64,000 nt of DNA from Nonomuraea sp. SYSU D8015 (GTDB lineage Bacteria; Actinomycetota; Actinomycetes; Streptosporangiales; Streptosporangiaceae), in NCBI RefSeq assembly GCF_008065375.1, contig NZ_VJYI01000001.1, positions 372,001 through 436,000 of the forward strand, written 5' to 3'. A program made the translations under genes and the position numbers. How positions within the stretch are numbered: the first letter of the stretch is position 1; each line of letters starts with the position of its first letter. Shown one piece after another: positions 42,118 through 50,822 of this stretch. The notes under the pieces were generated by a model that saw nothing but the letters and a program-made list of their open reading frames with translations, did no database searches and had not been told where the DNA came from.

Positions 42118-42980
42118 AGCCGCCGCCGTTCGAGTACCACGCCCCGCGCGACCTCGGCGCGGCGCTCCAGACCCTCGCCGAGGTCCGGGGGAAGGTGCTG
42201 GCCGGTGGGCAGAGCCTGATCCCCATGCTCAACATGCGGCTGGCCGCGCCGGAGCATCTCGTCGACATCAACCGGGTGGCGGGGCTCGGCGGCGTCGAGC
42301 GCACCGAGGCGGGCGTCCGCGTCGGGGCGCTGACCCGGCACTCCGAGCTGGAGCGGGCCGGGGTTCACCCGCTGCTCACCAAAGCGCTCAAACTGGTCGC
42401 CCACCCGGTGATCAGGAACCGGGGGACCGTGGTCGGCAGCCTCGTGCACGCCGACCCGGCCGCCGAGCTGCCCGCCGTGCTGGCCGTCCTGGACGGCTCC
42501 GTCCGGATCGCCCGGTGGGAGGGGAGCTCCCCGGTGGAGCGGGACGTCCCCGCGCGGGAGTTCTTCGTCGGCCCCATGGAGTCGGCCGTCCAGCCGGGCG
42601 AGCTGGCGGTGTCGGCATATTTCCCGTCATTGGGGCCGCGGACAGGGGCCGCCTTCGAGGAGGTGACCCGCAGGCACGGCGACTACGCGCTGGCCGGAGT
42701 GTGCGCGGTCGTCACGGTGAACGAGGACGCGCACGTCACCGCGGCCAGGGTCGCCTGCATCGGAGTCGGGCCGGTGCCGGTCGTCGTGGACGTGACCGAC
42801 GCCGGCGGGCAGAGCGCCGCTCACGAGCTCGACGGGGACGTCGCCCAGCTCGTGCAGGACCGGATCGAGCCCGAGGACGACATCCACGCATCGGCCTCTT
42901 ACCGCCGCCACCTGGTCGGAGTGCTGACCAAGCGGGCGCTGCGGAACGCGGCCAGGGAGGCGGAGACCGGTGGAGCATGA
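42114..42980 (+). CDS. Molybdenum hydroxylase, FAD subunit
   Basis: The 288-residue protein has a PCMH FAD domain: KVLAGGQSLIPMLNMRLAAPEHLVDINRV, VRVGALTRHSELE, HPVIRNRGTVVGSLVHADPAAELPAVL, then the CO dehydrogenase flavoprotein C-terminal domain with FEEVTRRHGDYALAGVCAVVTV. It passes electrons from the Mo centre through 2Fe-2S to FAD. The GTG overlaps the permease stop and the 3' end overlaps the 2Fe-2S gene by 11 bp. Gene order M-S-L matches coxMSL-type and XDH operons. Confidence 0.93.
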   Translation: MKPPPFEYHAPRDLGAALQTLAEVRGKVLAGGQSLIPMLNMRLAAPEHLVDINRVAGLGGVERTEAGVRVGALTRHSELERAGVHPLLTKALKLVAHPVIRNRGTVVGSLVHADPAAELPAVLAVLDGSVRIARWEGSSPVERDVPAREFFVGPMESAVQPGELAVSAYFPSLGPRTGAAFEEVTRRHGDYALAGVCAVVTVNEDAHVTAARVACIGVGPVPVVVDVTDAGGQSAAHELDGDVAQLVQDRIEPEDDIHASASYRRHLVGVLTKRALRNAAREAETGGA

Positions 42981-43446
42981 GATCACGCTCGTCGTGAACG
43001 GCGCCGCGCGGCGGGTGAGCGTACCGGCCCGGCGGCTGCTGTCCGACTGCCTGCGGCACGACCTCGGCCTCACCGGCACCCACGTGGGCTGCGAGCACGG
43101 CGTCTGCGGCTGCTGCACGGTGCTGCTCGACGGGCGGCCCGTGCGCTCGTGCCTGACGTTCGCCGTCACCGTGGACGGCTGCGAGATCACCACTGTGGAG
43201 GGGCTGGCGGGCGCGGACGGGCTCTCGCCGGTGCAGCGGGCCTTTGCCGAGTGCCACGGGCTGCAGTGCGGCTTCTGCACGCCCGGTTTCCTGTGCACGG
43301 TGACCGCCCTGCTCAGGGACAATCCGGCGCCGACCGACGAGGAGGTGCTGGAGGGCGTCTCCGGCAACCTGTGCCGGTGCACCGGCTACCAGAACATCGT
43401 CAAGGCCGTCCACCGGGCCGCCGAGCTGCTGGCGGAGGAAGCATGA
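42970..43446 (+). CDS. Molybdenum hydroxylase, 2Fe-2S subunit
   Basis: The 158-residue protein has the plant-type ferredoxin domain with C41, C46, C49 and C61 (GCEHGVCGCC...SC) and the C-terminal four-helix 2Fe-2S domain with C100, C103, C135 and C137 (CGFC...CRC). These are the two clusters between Mo and FAD. GTG start. It overlaps the Mo subunit gene by ATGA. Confidence 0.95.
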   Translation: MEHEITLVVNGAARRVSVPARRLLSDCLRHDLGLTGTHVGCEHGVCGCCTVLLDGRPVRSCLTFAVTVDGCEITTVEGLAGADGLSPVQRAFAECHGLQCGFCTPGFLCTVTALLRDNPAPTDEEVLEGVSGNLCRCTGYQNIVKAVHRAAELLAEEA

Positions 43447-45803
43447 CGACGAGGCTGTTCGGCGAGCCCGTGCCGCGGCGGGAGGACCCCAGGCTGCTGA
43501 CGGGGAACGGCCGCTACCTCGACGACCTGGGGCGCGACGCGCTCGCCGCCGCGTTCGTGCGCTCGCCGCACGCGCACGCCCGCATCCGCGACATCGACGT
43601 CGGGCCGGCGCTCGACGTGGAGGGACTCGTCGCGATCTACACCTTCGAGGACCTGCCCGAACGGGTCGGCAGGCCGCTGCCGCTGCTCATCCCGCATCCG
43701 GCGCTCACGCACGGGCGCACCGCGTACCCGCTGGCCAAGGACGTCGTCAGGCACGTGGGCGAGCCGGTGGCGATGGTGGTGGCCACCGACCGGTACGCGG
43801 CCGAGGACGCCTGCGCGCTCATCGAGGTCGACTACGAGCCGCTCAAGCCGGTCGTCGGCCTGGAGGAGGCCGTCCAGGGCGCCCAGCTCGTCCACGAGGA
43901 CGTGCCCGGCAACGTCGGCGCCCACCTCGTCCAGGAGGTCGCCGGCGCGGACGGGCGCGGCGCGCGCGAGGCCATCGAGGCCTCCCCGCACACCCTGGCC
44001 TTCCGGCTCGACATCGAGCGCAGCGCCAGCATGCCCCTGGAGGGACGCGGCGTGTACGCCCGGTGGGACGGCCGCGACCTGCGCGTCTACTCCAGCACCC
44101 AGACCTCCACCAGCGTCCGCATGGCGGTGGCCGCCGCGCTCGGCCTGCCCCTTCCGCAGGTCGAGGTGATCGCGCCGGACGTCGGCGGCGGGTTCGGCGT
44201 CAAGATCGTGCACCCGTGGCCGGAGGAGATCCTCCTCCCGTGGGCGGCCATGACGCTCGGCCGCGAGATCAAGTGGACCGAGGACCGCAGGGAGCACTTC
44301 ATCTCGTCCGCGCACGAGCGCGGTCAGGTCCAGTACGTCCGCGTCGGGTTCGACGACGACGGCCGCGTCCTCGGGCTGGACGTGACGATCCTGCACGACC
44401 ACGGCGCCTACACGCCGTACGGGATCATCGTGCCGATCGTCACCTCCACCCAGTTGCTCGGGCCGTACAAGATCGGTTCTTACCGGGTCGAGTTCAGCGC
44501 CGTCTACACCAACACCGTGCAGGTCACTCCCTATCGGGGCGCGGGGCGCCCGCAGGGGGTGTTCTGCATGGAGCGGACCATGGACAAGATCGCCTGGCAC
44601 CTCGGCAAGGACCGGACCGAGGTGCGCGCGGCCAACTTCATCCAGCCCGGCGAGTTCCCGTACGACCAGGGGATGACGTTCCAGGACGGGCGGCCGCTGA
44701 TCTACGACAGCGGGGACTACCCCGAGATGCTCCGCATGATCAAGGAGCTGATCGGCTGGGACGACTTCGAGCGGGCGCCCGGCAGGGGCATCGGCATCGG
44801 GTGCTACGTGGAGGGCACCGGCGTCGGACCGTACGAGGGCGGACACGTGCAGGTGACCTCCGACGGCCGCGTGCACGTGTCCACGGGACTCACCTCCCAG
44901 GGGCAGGGGCACGAGACGGTGTTCGCCCAGATCGCCGCCGCCGAGCTGGGCGTGCCCATCGAGCGCGTCAGCGTGGTCACCGGCGACACGCGCAGGTTCG
45001 GGTACGCGGTGGGCACGTTCGCCTCCCGCGCCGCCGTCGTCAGCGGCAATGCCATCGCGCTGGCCTGCCGGAAGGTGCGCGAGAAGGCGTTGCGCATCGC
45101 CGCCGACGCCCTCGAGGCCGACCCGTCCGATCTCCAGATCACCGACGGCCTGGTGCACGTGGCCGGCGCGCCGGGCGCGTCCATCCCGCTGTCCACGGTC
45201 GCGGTCCTGTCCAACCCCCTGCGTTACGCCTTCGACGAGGAGGCCGCCAAGGCCACCCAGTTCTCCGGCACGGCCTCGCCCGACCGGCCGCCGGTCGCCG
45301 AGGAGGAGGAGCCGGGGCTGGAGGGGCGCGACTACTACTCGCCGATCCGGTCGACGTTCGCCGCCGGCATGCACGCGGCCGTCGTGGAGACCGACCCGGA
45401 CACGGCCGAGATCAAGGTCGTCCGGTACGCGGTCGTGCACGACTGCGGGCGGCTGATCAATCCCATGATCGTGGAGGGGCAGATCCATGGGGGAGTGGCG
45501 CAGGGCATCGGCGGGGCCTTGTACGAGCGCATGGCGTACGACTCGCACGGGCAGCTCGTCAACGCCTCCTTCATGGACTTCCTCATGCCGTACGCCACCG
45601 AGATCCCGCACATCGAGACCGATCACCTGGAGACGCCTTCGCCGCTCAACCCGCTCGGCATCAAGGGTGCGGGCGAGGCCGGGGTCATCCCGGTCTCGGC
45701 GGTGATCGCCTCTGCCATTGAGGACGCCGAGGGCATCGAGATCGACCGCATGCCCATCTCCCCCTCCGACCTCTTCGCCCTCCGCTCCACCCACCACCCC
45801 TGA
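43443..45803 (+). CDS. Molybdenum hydroxylase, large Mo-cofactor subunit
   Basis: The 786-residue catalytic subunit has the N-terminal hammerhead domain (EPVPRREDPRLLTGNGRYLDDL...SPHAHARI), the Mo-pterin-binding repeats, and the catalytic glutamate near the end (IKGAGEAGVIPVSA). The active-site loop is PYRGAGRPQG, the form II/xanthine-dehydrogenase-like pattern, not the AYxCSFR of true CO dehydrogenase. Purine hydroxylation is therefore favoured by context. Substrate is unproven: purine, nicotinate-like heterocycles and aldehydes remain possible. The ATG overlaps the previous stop. Confidence 0.93.
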   Translation: MTTRLFGEPVPRREDPRLLTGNGRYLDDLGRDALAAAFVRSPHAHARIRDIDVGPALDVEGLVAIYTFEDLPERVGRPLPLLIPHPALTHGRTAYPLAKDVVRHVGEPVAMVVATDRYAAEDACALIEVDYEPLKPVVGLEEAVQGAQLVHEDVPGNVGAHLVQEVAGADGRGAREAIEASPHTLAFRLDIERSASMPLEGRGVYARWDGRDLRVYSSTQTSTSVRMAVAAALGLPLPQVEVIAPDVGGGFGVKIVHPWPEEILLPWAAMTLGREIKWTEDRREHFISSAHERGQVQYVRVGFDDDGRVLGLDVTILHDHGAYTPYGIIVPIVTSTQLLGPYKIGSYRVEFSAVYTNTVQVTPYRGAGRPQGVFCMERTMDKIAWHLGKDRTEVRAANFIQPGEFPYDQGMTFQDGRPLIYDSGDYPEMLRMIKELIGWDDFERAPGRGIGIGCYVEGTGVGPYEGGHVQVTSDGRVHVSTGLTSQGQGHETVFAQIAAAELGVPIERVSVVTGDTRRFGYAVGTFASRAAVVSGNAIALACRKVREKALRIAADALEADPSDLQITDGLVHVAGAPGASIPLSTVAVLSNPLRYAFDEEAAKATQFSGTASPDRPPVAEEEEPGLEGRDYYSPIRSTFAAGMHAAVVETDPDTAEIKVVRYAVVHDCGRLINPMIVEGQIHGGVAQGIGGALYERMAYDSHGQLVNASFMDFLMPYATEIPHIETDHLETPSPLNPLGIKGAGEAGVIPVSAVIASAIEDAEGIEIDRMPISPSDLFALRSTHHP

Positions 45804-46148
45804 CCGCCCCGTCGGCCCCTGACAGCCTTCGACGGCCCTGACCGCCTTCCGGCAACCCCTGCCGCGACCTCCGGGGCCGGGCCGCCCGCCCTTCCGGCCC
45901 ACCGTCGCCCCTGCGGAGGTGACGGCGCCCGGCAGGGGCCGCCCCATGCCGTGGCCGCTCGCCCGCCTGGCTCGCCGTCGCGTGCCGGGGTGGCGGGCCC
46001 CAGGGGTTGCCCGGATTCGTGGCCGCTCACCCTCTCACCCACCGCCTCGCTCGCGTGGGCGATGGCGCGAAACGGGTGGTGTGAAGAGCAGGGCCGGCAA
46101 GCGGACCGGCGGAGATCGAGGCGGACACGATGACCGCGTCGATCTCCG
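45804..46148. other. C-rich intergenic region
   Basis: Pyrimidine-rich plus strand for the first 100 bases, then mixed GC sequence. I see no gene. It is the convergent gap between the Mo subunit gene and the CoxG-like gene and should hold terminators, but no strong hairpin stood out. Confidence 0.5.
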
Positions 46149-46853
46149 CTACGAGCCCTGGCGGCGGGACCCGCGGCCGAGGAGCCAGCCCACGGCGACG
46201 CCCGTCAGCGCGATGCCCGCCCCCATGCCGAACGACGCCAGCATCACCCACGGCCGCGTCTCGGTGTGCCGCTTCCGAGGCCGCTCATAGACAGCGCCCG
46301 CAGCGGCAGCGCGCTCGTCCGCCGCCTCGCCCGGAGCCGCCTCCACCGGGACGGCGGCCGCCTCCGGAGCCGGGGGCACGCTCCGCAGCAGCGGCCGCGC
46401 ACCATCAGGCTCGGCGGGACCACGCAGGTGGTCTTCGACGGCGGTGAAGAACTCGGCCGCCGTCCGCTTGGCCACCGAGCCGAGCATGCGCTGCCCCACC
46501 CCGCCGATCATCCCGCCGATCACCGCGTCGGCGTCGTAGTCGACCCGCGTCCCGCCGTCGATCTCGCTCAGACGTACCCGGACGGTCGCGTCCACCGTCC
46601 CCGGCGCGCCCTGCCCGCGCGCCTTCAGCGTGAAGCTCTCGGGCGGCAGCGGATCGTTCAGCGCGACCTCCCCCTGATAGACCCCCTTGATGGAGGCGAC
46701 GCCCGCGTTGACCGTCATCCGGTACGTGTCCGGCCCCGTCTCCTCCAGCCGCTCGCACCCCGGGATGGTGCGCACCAGCACCGCCGGATCCTGGAGCGCC
46801 GCCCACACTCGATCCCTCTGAACGCCGATCACGGCACTGCCCGCCACTTTCAT
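46149..46853 (-). CDS. CoxG-like SRPBCC protein with C-terminal membrane anchor
   Basis: The 234-residue protein has an N-terminal SRPBCC/CoxG domain (GSAVIGVQRDRVWAALQDPAVLVRTIPGCERLEETGPDTYRMTVNAGVASIKGVYQGEVAL, then GQRMLGSVAKRTAAEFF). A Pro/Ala/Glu-rich linker leads to one transmembrane helix near the end (VMLASFGMGAGIALTGVAVGWLLGRG). CoxG proteins recruit the Mo hydroxylase to the membrane. That fits the neighbouring molybdenum hydroxylase, although the gene is on the opposite strand. Confidence 0.88.
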   Translation of the reverse strand: MKVAGSAVIGVQRDRVWAALQDPAVLVRTIPGCERLEETGPDTYRMTVNAGVASIKGVYQGEVALNDPLPPESFTLKARGQGAPGTVDATVRVRLSEIDGGTRVDYDADAVIGGMIGGVGQRMLGSVAKRTAAEFFTAVEDHLRGPAEPDGARPLLRSVPPAPEAAAVPVEAAPGEAADERAAAAGAVYERPRKRHTETRPWVMLASFGMGAGIALTGVAVGWLLGRGSRRQGS

Positions 46854-47050
46854 GCCGCCACTCTAGGCAGCCACGACCAGGCCGTTAAGGGCAACACCTG
46901 CCATACGAGGGATCATCACCGTCGTACGCCCTGCGGCGGACAAGCGAATCAACCGAGCGGCTGACGCCCCGGACCGCCCCTTCCGGGCATCCTCGATACC
47001 CGGCAACCAGCACATACGGGGTGATGTGACCAAGGTCGCATCGCATTGCT

Positions 47051-47096
47051 CTACGGCTTGTAGTACTACTTCAAGTAGATGTACTACAGCCTGTAG
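47051..47096. promoter_or_regulatory. Three tandem CTAC-N5-GTAG dyads before cydA
   Basis: CTAC-GGCTT-GTAG (47051-47063), CTAC-TTCAA-GTAG (47066-47078) and CTAC-AGCCT-GTAG (47084-47096) lie 22-68 bases before the cydA ATG. The outer two also form an overall 19-bp-arm inverted repeat (47048-47066 with 47081-47099). The half-sites TACTAC/GTAGTA recall BlaI/MecI-type operators. The regulator is not encoded here. Confidence 0.75.
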
Positions 47097-47118
47097 AGCT
47101 CAGGAGTCGGCGGGGAAG

Positions 47119-48462
47119 ATGGATGCACTTGACCTGGCGCGGTGGCAGTTCGGGGTGACCACCGTGTACCACTTTCTGTTCGTGCCCCTTACCATCGGTC
47201 TGGGGATCTTCGTGGCCGGCCTGCAGACGGCCTGGCACCGTACGGGGAAAGAGCACTACCTGAAGCTCACGAAGTTCTTCGGGAAGCTGTTCCTGATCAA
47301 CTTCGCCATGGGCGTGGTCACCGGCATCGTGCAGGAGTTCCAGTTCGGCATGAACTGGAGTGAATACTCCACGTTCGTCGGCGACGTCTTCGGGGCGCCA
47401 CTGGCGATGGAGGCGTTGCTGGCCTTCTTCATGGAGTCGACGTTCCTGGGGTTGTGGATCTTCGGCTGGGACAAGTTGCCGAAGAAAGTGCATCTGGCGT
47501 GCATCTGGGCGGCCGCCATCGGGTCCAACCTGTCGGCGTACTTCATCCTCGCGGCGAACGCCTGGATGAAGCACCCGGTCGGCTACGAGGTCGTGGACGG
47601 CAAGGCCCGCATGACCGACCTGTGGGCGGTGCTGACCAACTCGACGGCGCTGGCCCAGGTGCCGCACGTGATCGGGGCGGCGTTCATCGTGGCGGGCGGC
47701 TTCGTGCTGGCCGTGTGCGGCTACTGGATGATCAGGAAGAACGCGCCCATGTGGCGCAGCGCCGCGCGGGCGGCGCTGGTGATGACGGCGATCGCGGGGG
47801 CGGTCGTCGCGGGCACCGGCGACATGTCGGGCAAGCTGCTGTACGAGCAGCAGCCCATGAAGCTGGCCGCCGCCGAGGGCCTGGAGCACTCCACCGCGGG
47901 CGCCCCGTTCAGCCTGGCCCCCGGCATCGAGATCCCGTACGTCCTCAGCTTCCTCGCCACCAACGACCCCACCGCCACCGTCCAGGGCACCGAAGACCTG
48001 CAGCGCCGCTTCGAGCAGCAGTTCGGCCCCGGCGACTACCGCCCGGACCAGACGGTCGTCTTCTGGTCGTTCCGGGTCATGATCTACTTCGGGATGGCCA
48101 CCGTCGGCCTGTCGGTGCTGGGGCTCTGGCTGACCCGCCGCAAGCGCGGCTTCCCGAGGTGGCTGTCGCGGGCGTTCCTGCTCGCCCTGCCGCTGCCGCT
48201 GGCCGCGATCATCGCCGGCTGGCTGCTGAGCGAGATCGGCCGCCAGCCGTGGACGGTCGCGGGCGAGCTCCTGACCGCCTCCAGCGTGTCGCCCGGCGTG
48301 ACGCTGACCGAGGTGGCCATCTCGCTGACGATCTTCACGCTGCTGTACGGCGTGCTCGCGGTGGCCGAGGCCGTGCTGCTGACCAGGCACGTACGCCAGG
48401 GCGTCGAGGAGCCCGCCCCCGTCCCCGCGGCCGAGCGGCGCGAGCCGTCGCTGATGTACTGA
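47119..48462 (+). CDS. cydA: Cytochrome bd ubiquinol oxidase subunit I
   Basis: The 447-residue integral membrane subunit carries hemes b558, b595 and d and oxidises quinol to reduce O2. Features: MDALDLARWQFGVTTVYHFLFVPLTIGLG with the heme ligand His at the start, EFQFGMNWSEYS, and the conserved GRQPW (SEIGRQPWTVAGELL). The loop before the last helices has no Q-loop insertion, so this is a short-loop form. The ATG is chosen from the family start; an upstream frame overlaps the dyads. cydCD for heme assembly are not in the window. Confidence 0.96.
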   Translation: MDALDLARWQFGVTTVYHFLFVPLTIGLGIFVAGLQTAWHRTGKEHYLKLTKFFGKLFLINFAMGVVTGIVQEFQFGMNWSEYSTFVGDVFGAPLAMEALLAFFMESTFLGLWIFGWDKLPKKVHLACIWAAAIGSNLSAYFILAANAWMKHPVGYEVVDGKARMTDLWAVLTNSTALAQVPHVIGAAFIVAGGFVLAVCGYWMIRKNAPMWRSAARAALVMTAIAGAVVAGTGDMSGKLLYEQQPMKLAAAEGLEHSTAGAPFSLAPGIEIPYVLSFLATNDPTATVQGTEDLQRRFEQQFGPGDYRPDQTVVFWSFRVMIYFGMATVGLSVLGLWLTRRKRGFPRWLSRAFLLALPLPLAAIIAGWLLSEIGRQPWTVAGELLTASSVSPGVTLTEVAISLTIFTLLYGVLAVAEAVLLTRHVRQGVEEPAPVPAAERREPSLMY

Positions 48463-48474
48463 GAGGCCACGACC

Positions 48475-49359
48475 ATGATCGATCTTTGGTTCGTCATCAT
48501 CGCCTTCCTCTGGACGGGCTACTTCGTGCTGGAGGGCTTCGACTTCGGCGTCGGCCTGCTGGCGCCGGTCGTCAGCAGGAACCCCGCCGAGCAGCGGCAG
48601 AGCCTGCAGACCATCGGCCCGGTGTGGGACGGCAACGAGGTGTGGCTGATCACGGCGGTCGGCGCCATGTTCGCCGCCTTCCCCGCCTGGTACGCGGGCG
48701 TGTTCAGCTCCTTCTACCTGCAGGTCACGCTCATCCTGGTGGGCCTGATCGTGCGGGGCGTCGGCCTGGAGTGGCGCGGCAAGGTGCGCAACCCGCTCTG
48801 GTGCGACCTGGGCATCATGGTGGGCAGCGGGCTGCCGGCGTTCCTGTGGGGCGCGGTCTTCGCCGACCTGCTGTTCGACAGCGCGCCCGCGGCCCTGCTC
48901 GGCGGCGCGTTCACGCTGGCGGTGTGTGCCCTGCACGGCGCCGTCTTCCTGGCGCTCAAGACGACCGGCCAGGTACGCCGCCGCGCCCGCGCCGCGGCCA
49001 TGACGGCGAGCGCGGCGGCGATCCCGCTGGCCGTGTTCGCGCTGTCGAACCTCGGCACGTTTCCCGCGCTGGCCGCCATGGCGGCGCTGGCCGCGGCGAC
49101 GGCCCTGATCTGGCGGCGCAGGGAGGGCTGGGCGTTCGCGGCCACGGCCGCGGCGATCGTGCTGGCCACGCTGGCGGTCTTCATGGAGCTGCGGCTGCGG
49201 CCGCTGCCCGGCCTGACGCTGGCCGAGGCGGCCTCCGGGGCGTACACGCTGACGATGCTGAGCTGGATCGGGCTGATCACGCTCCCGTTCGTCCTGGTCT
49301 ACCAGGGGTGGACGTACTGGGTGTTCAGGAAGCGGGTCCGGGTGGCCCCGGCTAATTAG
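48475..49359 (+). CDS. cydB: Cytochrome bd ubiquinol oxidase subunit II
   Basis: The 294-residue membrane subunit starts MIDLWFVIIAFLWTGYFVLEGFDFGVG and carries the conserved WDGNEVWLITAVGAMFAAFP-like stretch. It is shorter than the usual 330-380 residues. Twelve bases separate it from cydA. Its 3' end overlaps the convergent livF gene by eight bases, so no terminator space exists between them. Confidence 0.95.
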   Translation: MIDLWFVIIAFLWTGYFVLEGFDFGVGLLAPVVSRNPAEQRQSLQTIGPVWDGNEVWLITAVGAMFAAFPAWYAGVFSSFYLQVTLILVGLIVRGVGLEWRGKVRNPLWCDLGIMVGSGLPAFLWGAVFADLLFDSAPAALLGGAFTLAVCALHGAVFLALKTTGQVRRRARAAAMTASAAAIPLAVFALSNLGTFPALAAMAALAAATALIWRRREGWAFAATAAAIVLATLAVFMELRLRPLPGLTLAEAASGAYTLTMLSWIGLITLPFVLVYQGWTYWVFRKRVRVAPAN

Positions 49360-50098
49360 CGGGCGCTCCCCCGAGGTAGAGGCGGCCGAGCCGCGGGTCG
49401 GCCGCCAGCTCCCGCGCCGGCCCGGAGATGTGCACGCGGCCGAGGTCGAGCACGCAGCCGACGTCGGCCATCTCCAGGGCCCGGCGCGCGTTCTGCTCCA
49501 CCAGCAGCACGGCGACGCCGGTCCGGCGCATGAGGTCGATCTGGTCGAAGACCACCTGGGTGTTGCGCGGGTCGAGCCCCATCGAGGGCTCGTCCAGCAG
49601 CACCACCTTCGGCTCCAGCATGAGCGCGCGGGCGAACTCGACCTGCTTCTGCTGCCCTCCGGACAGCAGCCCGGCCATGCTCCCCCACCGGTCGGCCACG
49701 ACGGGGAACAACTCCTTGACCACCTCGACGCGCTCGTTGAGCTTGGCCTGGTCGCGGACGGTGAACCCGCCGAGCCGGACGTTCTCGGCCACGGTCATCT
49801 CGCGGAACACGCTGTGGCCCTGCAGCACGTGGGAGAGTCCCAGGCCGAGCAGGCGCTGCGGCGACAGCCCCGTCACGTCCTGCCCGGCCAGCAGCACCCG
49901 CCCGGAGCGCGGTGCGAGCAGGCCGCTGGCGACCTTGAGCGCGGTGGACTTGCCGGCGCCGTTCGGGCCGACGAGGCAGACGACCTCGCCGGCGCGCACG
50001 GTGACGGACAGCCCGCGCAGCACGAGCGCGGCCCTGCCGTACCCGGCCTCGACGTCTTCCAGGGACAGGACGGCCCCAGACTCCGGAAGCTCAGACAC
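49352..50098 (-). CDS. livF: Liv-type ABC transporter ATPase 2
   Basis: The 248-residue ATPase has Walker A GPNGAGKS, signature LSGGQQKQVEFARAL and Walker B KVVLLDEPSMGLD. It shows the LivF-specific AGYGRAALVLRGLSVTVRAGEVVCLVGPN start. It powers a branched-chain-amino-acid/amide-type importer encoded upstream. It is last in the operon; its start overlaps the LivG stop by eight bases. The convergent end overlaps cydB. Confidence 0.93.
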   Translation of the reverse strand: MSELPESGAVLSLEDVEAGYGRAALVLRGLSVTVRAGEVVCLVGPNGAGKSTALKVASGLLAPRSGRVLLAGQDVTGLSPQRLLGLGLSHVLQGHSVFREMTVAENVRLGGFTVRDQAKLNERVEVVKELFPVVADRWGSMAGLLSGGQQKQVEFARALMLEPKVVLLDEPSMGLDPRNTQVVFDQIDLMRRTGVAVLLVEQNARRALEMADVGCVLDLGRVHISGPARELAADPRLGRLYLGGAPAN

Positions 50099-50822
50099 CT
50101 AGATACGCCTCCAGCACCTTCGGGTCGTCCCGCACCGCGGACGGCGGCCCCTCGGCGATGGGCGCGCCCCGGTCGAAGACGATGACGTGGTCGCACATGC
50201 CCATCACCATGTCCATGTTGTGCTCGACGACGAGGAACGTGCGGCCCTCGGCGTTGAGGTCGCGGACCAGCGAGACGATGCGGTCGATCAGCGCCGGGTT
50301 GACCCCGCCCGCCGGCTCGTCGAGCAGCACCAGCTCCGGCTCGGCCATGAGCACCGCGGCCAGCTCCAGGAGCTTCTGCTGGCCGTAGGACAGGTCGCGG
50401 GCCTCGGCGTCCTCCAGGTGCTCGATGCCCATCCTGCGCAGCCAGTGGCGGGCCCGCTCGACCTCGCCCTTGTCGCGCAGCCCGGCCAGCAGCTCGCGCA
50501 GCCGGGTGCGGCGGACGGCGACGAGCATGTTCTCCAGCACCGTCATGCGCGGGAAGACCCGGCAGAGCTGGAAGGTGCGGCCGATGCCGGCGTGCGCGAT
50601 GCGGTGCGGCGAGTGGCGGGTGATGTCGCGGTCGCGGTAGAGCACGCGCCCCGCGTCCGGCCTGATCATGCCGGTGATCAGGTTGAAGAACGTGGTCTTG
50701 CCCGACCCGTTCGGCCCGATCAGGCCGTTGATCTTGCCTTCGCGCAGCTCGACCGTGGCGCCGTCCACGGCCAGGACGCCGCCGAACGACTTGCTCAGCC
50801 CCTCGGTGCGCAGGGACGTCAT
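50091..50822 (-). CDS. livG: Liv-type ABC transporter ATPase 1
   Basis: The 243-residue ATPase has Walker A GPNGSGKT, Q-loop FQLCRVFPRMTVLENMLVAV, signature LSYGQQKLLELAAVLMAEP, Walker B LVLLDEPAGGVNP and the switch His in VVEHNMDMVM. LivG-type. The ATG overlaps the LivM stop (ATGA). Confidence 0.93.
   Translation of the reverse strand: MTSLRTEGLSKSFGGVLAVDGATVELREGKINGLIGPNGSGKTTFFNLITGMIRPDAGRVLYRDRDITRHSPHRIAHAGIGRTFQLCRVFPRMTVLENMLVAVRRTRLRELLAGLRDKGEVERARHWLRRMGIEHLEDAEARDLSYGQQKLLELAAVLMAEPELVLLDEPAGGVNPALIDRIVSLVRDLNAEGRTFLVVEHNMDMVMGMCDHVIVFDRGAPIAEGPPSAVRDDPKVLEAYLGV

Noticed and set aside
42970..45803. coxMSL as CO dehydrogenase operon
   Set aside because: Gene order matches, but the active-site loop is GAGR, not the CSFR of true CO dehydrogenase.
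43386..45947. Minus-strand frame of about 850 codons opposite the Mo subunit
   Set aside because: Antisense shadow of a clear xanthine-dehydrogenase-family gene.
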